DNA of 64,000 nt from Sediminibacterium sp. (GTDB lineage: Bacteria; Bacteroidota; Bacteroidia; Chitinophagales; Chitinophagaceae): assembly GCA_016786865.1 (NCBI GenBank), contig JAEUVE010000007.1:1-64000 (forward strand). The letters are read 5' to 3'. Positions 51,832 through 58,905 of this stretch are shown here, in pieces. The first letter of the stretch is position 1. Every line of letters begins with the position of its first letter. Under the pieces are notes generated by a model. That model made no database searches. It saw nothing but the letters and a program-made list of their open reading frames with translations, and was not told the origin of the DNA. A program made the position numbers and the translations under genes.

Positions 51832-53276
51832 ACAGCGAGGGATGACTGTTCTTCTTTCAGCTTTAACTGAAGGCCGATTAGTATACCTGCACAGAGCCAG
51901 AAGAGTCCGCCGATCTTGTCGGTTTCAATCATATCACTGGTGAGGTTGATGACAGTAATCATCCAAAGTACTACCCCTGTAATTAATGCAACAGTTCTAT
52001 AAAAAGAACCCTGAAATGCATAATAGAGCTTTTGAGCCGTTAACAATAAGGCCGACCAAAGCAGCAATAAAATCGCCAGCCCGGGAATACCCTGTTCTAC
52101 AGCAGTTAGCAGAAAATAGTTGTGTACGGTAGAATGCTCCGGATTGTTGCTTACCCAGGTTCTGAAAGCGGCAACCGTATGGGGGCGGTATTGGTTATAA
52201 AAGCTGTTGGGCCCAAAGCCCGTCAGCGGGCGTTCTGCGACCATTCTGATTCCGGCTACCCAGCGATGAAATCGTTCCGCATTGGAAACATCTTTAAAGG
52301 TGATCGTAGCGCCCAGGTGTTCTCTGAAATTGGTATGGAAAATGGTACGGTCGTGATCCGGCGCAAAACGTAGGTAATTGTTGTTGCTGATGAGTACAGC
52401 CAGGAAAAGACTTGTAGCTGCAACTGCTGCGATCAGGAAACTTCCTATTCTTTTTTTCCGAAAGAGCCATACCGCCAGCGGGGCAGACAGCAGGGCCAGC
52501 CAGGCGCCCCTGGAATAGGCGGTAGCGAGGCCTGCCAATGCAATGCCCAGGGCAACGGCGATCCATTTTCTGTAAGCTGTTGTTTTGGTAAAATGCCATA
52601 CTGCCCACTCCGCCGGGAGCAGGCAAACCAGCATGGCTGAATAATTTACGTGATTCCTGAAGAAGGGGCCCACCGTTTTGTTGATGGCTGCAAATTCAAA
52701 ACCATAGAACCCATGGCGAACCAGTGTTTGGATAATTACCAGCAACATCGGGATCAGTAAGCAGAAGGCCAGCCTGCTGTAATGCTGCATATTACGCAAC
52801 AGGAGCGGCGTTACCAACACCAATGGAATAATGTACCAGATTTTTGCCAGTAGGAATTTGGCAGACAGCAAGGGCTCTGTGGAAAAGCCCGCACTACATG
52901 CAATCCAGCACAGGTGAAGTATAATGAATAAAAGGAGTGGCGAGCGATAAACAGGGTAAAACAGCAGTGGGTGATGGATCATTTTAGCAATTGTGGCCGC
53001 AGTGATAATCATCAGCAACAGCTCATCCGGGAAATCCATGCCCAGCGAATCGGTGATATTGAGCTCGGTAGAAAAGGGCAGCAAGATCAGCATCAGCCAG
53101 TATAGATCTTCGGTACGGTTGGTAATCAACTGAATGATTCCGGGTAATACCACCCACACAAACGGGATAACCAGCCACCCCGCTTCCTGTTGCAGAATGC
53201 TCAGGGTGCCGGATACGAAAAAGAGCAGGCTTGCAAAAAGTGGCTGCAGCTGATATCGTTGAACCGGACTCCTCAT
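51828..53276 (-). CDS. O-antigen ligase/Wzy-type membrane protein
   Basis: This 482-residue protein has about ten hydrophobic helices. The long periplasmic loop contains RTIFHTNFREHLGATITFKD, GFGPNSFYNQYRPHTVAAFR and NPEHSTVHNYFLLTAVEQGI, the HN..L...E.G signature of the Wzy_C/ligase family. These enzymes polymerise or ligate surface polysaccharide. It overlaps the Wzz-like gene by 4 bp, so the pair is translationally coupled. Confidence 0.88.
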   Translation of the reverse strand: MRSPVQRYQLQPLFASLLFFVSGTLSILQQEAGWLVIPFVWVVLPGIIQLITNRTEDLYWLMLILLPFSTELNITDSLGMDFPDELLLMIITAATIAKMIHHPLLFYPVYRSPLLLFIILHLCWIACSAGFSTEPLLSAKFLLAKIWYIIPLVLVTPLLLRNMQHYSRLAFCLLIPMLLVIIQTLVRHGFYGFEFAAINKTVGPFFRNHVNYSAMLVCLLPAEWAVWHFTKTTAYRKWIAVALGIALAGLATAYSRGAWLALLSAPLAVWLFRKKRIGSFLIAAVAATSLFLAVLISNNNYLRFAPDHDRTIFHTNFREHLGATITFKDVSNAERFHRWVAGIRMVAERPLTGFGPNSFYNQYRPHTVAAFRTWVSNNPEHSTVHNYFLLTAVEQGIPGLAILLLLWSALLLTAQKLYYAFQGSFYRTVALITGVVLWMITVINLTSDMIETDKIGGLFWLCAGILIGLQLKLKEEQSSLAV

Positions 53277-54136
53277 CGAAGTTCTTTACTGGGATTGTTT
53301 AACAGGGTCAGCAGTGAGCTGAATGCCAGTCCTGCTAACGCCGCAATCGCAATAATCAGTGGCTTATTGGGCCAGGCTGGTTCTGATGGAATGCTGCCTT
53401 GTTCCAGTATCCGGATATAGGAAGGAATGGCATGCATTCCGATTTTGTATTCTGCGCTGATTTTTTTGTATTGTTCCAGTTGTGAAAGGATGCTGAAGGT
53501 TTCTGCATCCTGCATTCTTTTGGCAGATTCGCTGGTAGCAACAGGTTGTTGTTCCAGTGCGCTGTATTGAAGTTTAAGGTTGGCAATAGTTGTGTCGATC
53601 TGTTCTAGGATCCGCTTGTACTGTAATTGTGTAAGCGATTGCAGATTTTCTTCTGCGGACTGCACAACAGCATTCACAATTTGGGCTGCCTGCCGTTCAT
53701 CTTTAGTGATACAGCTGATGATCAGCTGATCTTTAGGCGTTTTGATGAAACGCAGTTCTTTACGCAACAACTTCAATGCCTGTTTTTCCAAAACAGATTC
53801 CGGTTCGTTTTTCAGCGCATAATATTGAACCAGTTGCTGATCTCTGATCACTTTCAGCAGTGTTGTGTCCATTTCGGCAACCGCCTGTATTCTGTCCAGG
53901 TCGTCTCCATTTCCAAAACTGCCATATAGGTCTTTAATCTGCGGATTAAAGATGCTGGCTTTGTCTGTTAATAGAGAGTTGCCTGCAAGAATGGTTGCTG
54001 CAGATTCGTATTTAGGTGTAACAATGAAAACAATGCATGCTGCTACAATGGCTGATGCTGCTGTAAAAGACAGCAGCTGGCGCCATTTGGATTGTAATAG
54101 TACGAGCAGTTCGATCAGGTTAAAAGAAGATTGCAT
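53273..54136 (-). CDS. Wzz-like chain-length determinant protein
   Basis: This 287-residue protein has two membrane helices, at about 17-34 (LLSFTAASAIVAACIVFIVT) and near 260-279 (KPLIIAIAALAGLAFSSLLT), with a large periplasmic region between. The first helix is followed by KYESAATILAG, the second is preceded by the Pro-rich PSEPAWPNKP, as in Wzz/Wzc co-polymerases. No tyrosine kinase domain is present. It probably sets chain length for the ligase/polymerase encoded after it. Confidence 0.88.
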   Translation of the reverse strand: MQSSFNLIELLVLLQSKWRQLLSFTAASAIVAACIVFIVTPKYESAATILAGNSLLTDKASIFNPQIKDLYGSFGNGDDLDRIQAVAEMDTTLLKVIRDQQLVQYYALKNEPESVLEKQALKLLRKELRFIKTPKDQLIISCITKDERQAAQIVNAVVQSAEENLQSLTQLQYKRILEQIDTTIANLKLQYSALEQQPVATSESAKRMQDAETFSILSQLEQYKKISAEYKIGMHAIPSYIRILEQGSIPSEPAWPNKPLIIAIAALAGLAFSSLLTLLNNPSKELR

Positions 54137-54144
54137 AGAAAGGA

Positions 54145-54615
54145 TTAACGCGGAGCCACCACTACATTTCTGTCGAGGCTTTCCTCCAGTGATATAAAAG
54201 TTTCTGTTCTTTCAATTCCTTTGATTTTCTGTAGTTCGTCGTGCAGTACAAAGCGCAACTCCTGTATGTCTTTGCAAACAATTTCTGCAAACATGCTGTA
54301 GTTGCCTGTTGTGTAATTGAGGCGAACGATCTGCTGAATTTTTTTCAGTTCCTTGGCAACGGAATCGTATAATGAGCTTTTCTCCAGGTAAATGCCAATG
54401 AAGGCGATTACATCGTAGCCCAGTGATTTGAGATCTACGGATAGTTTTTTACCTTTAACTACTTTTAGTTCTTCCAGTTTTTTGATACGGACATGAATGG
54501 TGCCGCCCGATACAAATAGCTTCTTTCCCAGATCGGCATAAGATACTTCTGCATCTTCCATCATTTCCTGAATGATTTGAAAATCCAGTTTGTCAAGATT
54601 CAATTTGGCAGTCAT
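54145..54615 (-). CDS. Lrp/AsnC-family transcriptional regulator
   Basis: This 156-residue protein has an N-terminal helix-turn-helix (LDKLDFQIIQEMMEDAEVSY, ADLGKKLFVSGGTIHVRIKK) and a C-terminal RAM ligand-binding domain (YDVIAFIGIYLEKSSLYDSV, YTGNYSMFAEIVCKDIQELR, IKGIERTETFISLEE). Lrp-type proteins form octamers and answer to amino acids. Two AT-rich dyads lie just upstream, in the gap shared with a tRNA-like RNA transcribed the other way. Its place next to that RNA may be meaningful. Confidence 0.93.
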   Translation of the reverse strand: MTAKLNLDKLDFQIIQEMMEDAEVSYADLGKKLFVSGGTIHVRIKKLEELKVVKGKKLSVDLKSLGYDVIAFIGIYLEKSSLYDSVAKELKKIQQIVRLNYTTGNYSMFAEIVCKDIQELRFVLHDELQKIKGIERTETFISLEESLDRNVVVAPR

Positions 54616-54634
54616 ATTTACCTGTTTAATTAGA

Positions 54635-54681
54635 AGATTTTTAATTTAAAATCTAAATTATTGAATAATATCTATATTATT
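54635..54681. promoter_or_regulatory. Two AT-rich dyads between Lrp and the tRNA-like RNA
   Basis: AGATTTT-N6-AAAATCT (54635-54654) and AATAATA-N4-TATTATT (54664-54681) lie 20-66 bp upstream of the Lrp start. Lrp proteins favour such AT-rich dyads in phased arrays, so autoregulation is likely. The sites are about 50-100 bp from the RNA promoter. Confidence 0.5.
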
Positions 54682-54728
54682 AAAATATTTCTTTGAAAAT
54701 GATCAAATAAATGAGGATTTGCTGTATT

Positions 54729-54760
54729 TTTGATTTATCAAACGAACAAAATAGTTCTTT
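54729..54760 (+). promoter_or_regulatory. Promoter of the tRNA-like RNA
   Basis: TTTG at 54729-54732 is followed after 19 bp by TAGTTCTT at 54752-54759, close to the Bacteroidota pattern TTTG-N19-21-TAnnTTTG (two mismatches in the -7 box). A start 5-6 bp after the -7 box would be at the first base of the RNA's acceptor-like stem. Confidence 0.55.
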
Positions 54761-54763
54761 TTA

Positions 54764-54936
54764 CTGTGGGGTGATGAAATTTTTGGCAGACATGCCCTCT
54801 TGTCTCGGGGGTGAGGATCACAGGATAAATATAGCATAGAGCCGTTTAGCTGCAAAGCCGAACGACCAGGGTCGACCACTGAACTTTGTGCTACAACTAA
54901 CTGCCTCGTGGAGGTTCGACCCCTCCCCCTACAGCA
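54764..54936 (+). ncRNA. tRNA-like RNA with a 98-nt variable region
   Basis: The two ends form a tRNA-type acceptor stem: TGTGGGG (54765-54771) pairs with CCCTACA (54927-54933), and C54764-G54934 could add an eighth pair. The T-arm is perfect (GGAGG, loop TTCGACC, CCTCC, 54910-54926). A tRNA-Leu-like D-arm follows the acceptor (ATG/CAT with GG in the loop, 54774-54793). Next is a 5-bp stem with a 7-nt loop TTGTCTC (54795-54811), the anticodon-arm position; read as a tRNA the anticodon would be GTC. The unusual part is 54812-54909. It pairs with itself (GAGG/CCTC, CAG/CTG, TAGCA/TGCTA, CAAAG/CTTTG, CGAC/GTCG with a tetraloop). Own promoter and terminator. I recognise no known RNA class. It is not a normal tRNA and does not match tmRNA. 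Confidence 0.72.
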
Positions 54937-54944
54937 ATATCAAA

Positions 54945-54990
54945 AAAACGCCTTGTAAGACATTAGTTTACAAGGCGTTTTTGTTTTAAT
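54945..54990 (+). terminator. Terminator of the tRNA-like RNA (bidirectional)
   Basis: AAAACGCCTTGTAA and TTTACAAGGCGTTTT form a stem of 13-14 bp (54945-54982) with a T-tract on the plus strand and an A-run on the left that serves as a T-tract for the minus-strand gene ending at 55015. Confidence 0.9.
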
Positions 54991-55014
54991 ACCGGTCCGC
55001 TTGCTCAACTGAAC

Positions 55015-55524
55015 CTATAGGAAGATCATCACGAGGGCTAAAATTAAACCTGCCAACGCAAAGTACATGCCCTTTTTAAAAATGGTGGTTTTGGGAAGGA
55101 ACATCCAGAACGCCGACAGTACAAAGAAGAACAATGCTACGCCGAAAAAGATGTTCAGGAAAAACAAGGGCTGCTTGGAAGTGGCCTTGTGCATTTTGGT
55201 CATTTTATCCAACACATAGGGAAGGGATTTTGCAGTGTAGTTGGCTACACCGGTTTCCTTGTTGTAAGTACCCTGTTGAAAATATACCAGATTGCCTTCT
55301 TCCTTCTCCACTTTCAGATTCTTGATCTTCAGTTCTGTTCCCAGATTTTCACTGCTTACATTGGGCTTGATTTTTTTCTCTATTTGCTTTTCTTTTTTCA
55401 GAAAATCAGTTTCTCTGAAAATCATAATGATTCCACTAATGGAGTATACTGCCATGATACCGGCCAGGAAGAAACCAAGGTATCTGTGGTAAACCCTCAT
55501 TTTGTGTTGTACGTTGTTGCTCAT
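55015..55524 (-). CDS. PepSY-TM-like membrane protein
   Basis: I use the ATG at 55524 (MSNNVQHKMRVYHRYLGFFL), giving 169 residues; an upstream ATG at 55611 would overlap the preceding stop. Helices are at about 14-35 (LGFFLAGIMAVYSISGIIMI), about 116-136 (PLFFLNIFFGVALFFFVLSA) and at the end (GMYFALAGLILALVMIF). The H-R-Y-LG start followed by SISGIIMIFRET resembles the first helix of PepSY-TM proteins. The middle (50-110) is a soluble domain with Lys and Glu. The role is unknown. The last gene of a minus-strand group. Confidence 0.62.
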   Translation of the reverse strand: MSNNVQHKMRVYHRYLGFFLAGIMAVYSISGIIMIFRETDFLKKEKQIEKKIKPNVSSENLGTELKIKNLKVEKEEGNLVYFQQGTYNKETGVANYTAKSLPYVLDKMTKMHKATSKQPLFFLNIFFGVALFFFVLSAFWMFLPKTTIFKKGMYFALAGLILALVMIFL

Positions 55525-55601
55525 GCGCTTTTTTTTAAAAATAGGATTTTCCCTCTGAATCAAAGACTGTTGTGCTGTTTTATCGGGTGAAGCGGGTTCT
55601 T

Positions 55602-56879
55602 TTACCGGCAATAATCCAGTACGGCCTTGAATACAGCGGCCCTTACCGGGCTGAGGTTGTAATATTCTCCTTTGTCCGACAGCCCTGTATGCTGCCGATT
55701 TACCAGTAAGATGATGGAGATATTGTATGCAGGAATAACTGCTATACTGGTGCCTGTGAAGCCGGTATGGCCATAAGATCCGGCAGGCCCGTTTTTCAGC
55801 AATGAAACAGAAGTGTCCATCATCCAGCCAAGCCCGTTGTTAAACCTGTCTTTGGTAAGAAATTCCCGGATGGTTGCTGCTGAAATAAATTCTTTTCCGT
55901 TTACCTTTCCCATGTGCTGTAACATATCAACCAGTCGTTGAACGTCATCAACCGTAGAAAAAATACCTGCTGCACCCGAAACACCCCCGCTGGCATACCA
56001 GGCATTGCCGTCGTTTACTTCTCCTGCTAACTGATAATTTCTCCATCCGTTCCAGGAATCCGGATCAATTTCTTTTCTGCGGAATCCCAATGCAGAATCA
56101 TATACCATCCGTCTTTCGTATGGGTTGCCGAATGAGGTTGGAGCAATCGGTAAGCTGTTTCCGTTTATTAAAGGATTGTACATAGTATGCTTCATCCCCA
56201 GGGGCAAGAAAATTTTATCCTTTACAAAACGATCGAGCGGCATACCAGACACAACCTCTATAATCTGACCCAGGATCGTGAATCCCAGATCGCTGTACCT
56301 GCGTTGCTTTCCTATAGAATCAAAAAGGGGAAGTTCGCTGATCAATTTGAATGTTGCCTGTTTGTTATCGGACCGGTAATACATCGGATACCATTCCAGT
56401 ATGCCCGAAGTATGGGTGAGCAGGTGCCGGATGGTGATGGTCCGCTTTTCCGGCGTATCAAATGCCCTGATGTATTTGCTTACCCGGTCATCTACTGATA
56501 GCTGCTGCCTGCTTGCCAGGTACATGATGGCTGTGGTGGTTCCGATCACTTTGGTGAGGGATGCCAGATCAAATAAATGTTGCAGGGTCATTTTTTGTGG
56601 CGTAGCCAGTAATTGGCGATCCAGATTCCACAAGGCTGCATTTCCGTAGGCCTTTTTTTGAATGACCCTTCCATTCTGTTGAATCATAATCACCGCCCCG
56701 GGGATGAGCTGATTGCCCACCTGCCATTGAAAGATACTGTCGATGGTTTTTGTCAGCGCCCATTGCTTTGAGGTGTCAGGTATTTGTGGAATATGATCCA
56801 AGCCGGTTATTGGTTGCGCCAGGCTCTTCTGTATAAAAGTCAATCCTGTTAGCAGCAGTAAAAAATGGGATACGCGCAT
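55602..56879 (-). CDS. Serine hydrolase of the beta-lactamase/class C family
   Basis: This 425-residue exported protein has a signal (MRVSHFLLLLTGLTFIQKSL). Catalytic motifs are SLTK (in LASLTKVIGTTTAIM, the nucleophile Ser), YSD in RRYSDLGFTILGQIIE (in place of YxN), and HTG in YGHTGFTGTSIAV (the KTG equivalent). This is the penicillin-recognising fold found in beta-lactamase-like esterases and D,D-peptidases. YSDL and HTGF suit an esterase or peptidase more than a lactamase. The next minus-strand gene upstream is a GNAT enzyme 10 bp away. Confidence 0.9.
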   Translation of the reverse strand: MRVSHFLLLLTGLTFIQKSLAQPITGLDHIPQIPDTSKQWALTKTIDSIFQWQVGNQLIPGAVIMIQQNGRVIQKKAYGNAALWNLDRQLLATPQKMTLQHLFDLASLTKVIGTTTAIMYLASRQQLSVDDRVSKYIRAFDTPEKRTITIRHLLTHTSGILEWYPMYYRSDNKQATFKLISELPLFDSIGKQRRYSDLGFTILGQIIEVVSGMPLDRFVKDKIFLPLGMKHTMYNPLINGNSLPIAPTSFGNPYERRMVYDSALGFRRKEIDPDSWNGWRNYQLAGEVNDGNAWYASGGVSGAAGIFSTVDDVQRLVDMLQHMGKVNGKEFISAATIREFLTKDRFNNGLGWMMDTSVSLLKNGPAGSYGHTGFTGTSIAVIPAYNISIILLVNRQHTGLSDKGEYYNLSPVRAAVFKAVLDYCR

Positions 56880-56889
56880 GTTGTGGGGT

Positions 56890-57378
56890 TTATTGAAGAT
56901 GATAGCCGTTGATCGGGCCTTTTGTTTTTCGGAGTAATATTTCTGTATAGCCTTGCTTTACAAAGTTTTCCAACTCGCCAACGGGTTTAAATCCGAAATC
57001 CTTATAGAGTTTGAGCGCTCCGCTGTTAAAAGAGGAAACACAGATGAACATATTGGGAGAAACGGCAGATATCCTTTCCTCGCAAAACTGTAGTAACCGG
57101 GTTCCGTATCCCTGCCCCCTGTGCCTGCTGCTGATACAGAGCGTTTGTATGTAGCCTTTGAATGATCCGCTCATTTGTAAAATCACGAACCCTGAAATTG
57201 CCTCACCTGTCTGTAGTGCATAACATTCTTTGGAAGGGCCCTCAAAAGCCAGCAGACATTCGTTGTATTCCATCCCCAGGGTGATCCAGGGATCCGATGC
57301 GGCCATCATTGCTGCGCAGGCCTGCACTTCTTCCTGCCCGGATAGTAGCCGGATATTAGTGGTTGGGTGTGAACGCAT
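56890..57378 (-). CDS. GNAT-family N-acetyltransferase
   Basis: This 162-residue protein contains the acetyl-CoA loop RHRGQGYGTRLLQFCEERI (RGQGYG). It is preceded by FKGYIQTLCISS and followed by NMFICVSSFNSGALKLYKDF and FKPVGELENFVKQGYTEILL. The substrate is not evident. Its start overlaps the end of the sodium symporter gene by 23 bp, so translation may be coupled. Followed by the serine hydrolase. Confidence 0.9.
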   Translation of the reverse strand: MRSHPTTNIRLLSGQEEVQACAAMMAASDPWITLGMEYNECLLAFEGPSKECYALQTGEAISGFVILQMSGSFKGYIQTLCISSRHRGQGYGTRLLQFCEERISAVSPNMFICVSSFNSGALKLYKDFGFKPVGELENFVKQGYTEILLRKTKGPINGYHLQ

Positions 57379-58828
57379 ACTTTTTTTGTTTGAAAATGAT
57401 CAGCAATAAGATAGTAACAAGGGCATTGGTCAGGATATTCAGGAATCCAAAGTTGAACTGAAAGGCCCGGTTCGCATATTCATTGAGCAGGTACGTAACA
57501 ATTGGCGCCGCGATGCATGCAACCGGCACCCATTTTTCTATTGGTTTGATCCTGGTGAATAAACCGGTAAGGTATAATCCCAGCAGCGGCCCATAGGTAT
57601 ATCCGGCAATCGTGAAAATGGTATTGATGATGGCACCCTTGCTGTTCCAAAATAAGAGTACGATTAGAAACATTGCGATATTGACTCCAAGTAATACCCT
57701 GTTTTTGATCATTATTTTTCGCTTGTGCGGCTGGTTGGCATAATCCATAAAGTCGTAGCTGAAAGAAGTAGTTAATGCCGCAATGCAGGAGTCTATACTT
57801 GCGAAGGTAGAAGCGATGACACCAATAAAGAACGCAATTACTCCTATCTGTCCGAAATGATTCAGTGTTAGCATTGGGTATACCTCGTCGGTGGCGGTGA
57901 ACATCCCATTGGCCGATGGGAGCGGGATTCCTTTTTGTGCTGCAAATAGGTACAGCAGAATACCTAATCCAAGAAAAAGCGTTTGTGCCAATGCAATAAA
58001 AAAACTAAATGTGAGTACGTTTCTCGTGGCATCCTTTCTGTTTTTAACTGTAAGTGTTTTCTGCATCATACTCTGGTCGAGCCCAACCAGTGCAATGGTG
58101 ATCAGCATGCCGGAAATAAATTGTTTGAAGAAATTAGCGCCGGCCTGCGGGTCCCAGTTGAATATACGTGCGTATGGGTGGTTCGCAATAGCCTGGATCA
58201 TGCCTGTTGTAGTAAGACCCAGCGAGTGTTTGATTGATACAATCGAAATGATGATTACACAGATCAGGAAAAATGATTGCAGGGCATCTGTCCATACAAT
58301 GGTTTTAATCCCCGATTTATTGGTATACAGCCAGATCATTGCGAGTACAATGATAATGGTAACAAAGTGGGGTATATGGAGCGGATCAAAAAATGCTTCC
58401 TGTAATATTTTAACGGAAAGCAATAGCCTTAGGGCAGCGCCAAACGATTGAGATACCAAAAAGAATAAGGATCCTGTTTTATAAGTAGTTGAGCCGAACC
58501 GGATATCCAGATAGGTATAGATTGAAACCAGTTTTAGCTTATAAAACAATGGTGTTAATACAAATGCAATGAAGAGGTATCCTGCGATGGTTCCGAGAAT
58601 AAACTGAAAATAGTAGAGGTGATTGTTGCCCACATCGCCGGGTATGGATACAAGTGATACTGCCGAAATTCCCGATCCGATCATTCCAAATGCTACCAGA
58701 AACCAGGGCGATTGGCGGTCTCCGTCGAAAAAACTGTTGTCTTTTGTATGCCTTGATGTTAATCTTGCAATGAACATCAGCAGGAGAAAATAAACAAGAA
58801 TGATCAGAAAAATGATGCCCGGACTCAT
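57356..58828 (-). CDS. Sodium:solute symporter
   Basis: This 490-residue protein is of the SSS family, with about 13 helices. Landmarks are NSFFDGDRQSPWFLVAFGMI, GSGISAVSLVSIPGDVGNNH, YLDIRFGSTTYKTGSLFFLV and AFFIGVIASTFASIDSCIAA, the last having the sodium-site Ser/Thr pattern. The substrate cannot be told from the sequence. Neighbours suggest peptide, amino-sugar or sialic acid uptake but prove none. It is followed by GNAT and serine hydrolase genes on the same strand. Confidence 0.9.
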   Translation of the reverse strand: MSPGIIFLIILVYFLLLMFIARLTSRHTKDNSFFDGDRQSPWFLVAFGMIGSGISAVSLVSIPGDVGNNHLYYFQFILGTIAGYLFIAFVLTPLFYKLKLVSIYTYLDIRFGSTTYKTGSLFFLVSQSFGAALRLLLSVKILQEAFFDPLHIPHFVTIIIVLAMIWLYTNKSGIKTIVWTDALQSFFLICVIIISIVSIKHSLGLTTTGMIQAIANHPYARIFNWDPQAGANFFKQFISGMLITIALVGLDQSMMQKTLTVKNRKDATRNVLTFSFFIALAQTLFLGLGILLYLFAAQKGIPLPSANGMFTATDEVYPMLTLNHFGQIGVIAFFIGVIASTFASIDSCIAALTTSFSYDFMDYANQPHKRKIMIKNRVLLGVNIAMFLIVLLFWNSKGAIINTIFTIAGYTYGPLLGLYLTGLFTRIKPIEKWVPVACIAAPIVTYLLNEYANRAFQFNFGFLNILTNALVTILLLIIFKQKKYAFTPNH

Positions 58829-58905
58829 AAAACCTGATTGATGAATACAGTCAAATCTACCAATTCACATTGAAGATACTGTACTCATCAATCGGTTTAT
58901 TCTGA

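Noticed and set aside
54764..54936. tmRNA (ssrA)
   Set aside because: The region is too short (about 170 nt against 350-400), has a real D-arm and anticodon-position stem, and has no tag ORF ending LAA-stop. TTA GCT GCA occurs but is followed by AAG.
54764..54936. tRNA with a group I intron
   Set aside because: The extra sequence lies after the anticodon stem, is only about 98 nt, and shows no group I core or 3' G-ending exon join that restores an anticodon stem.
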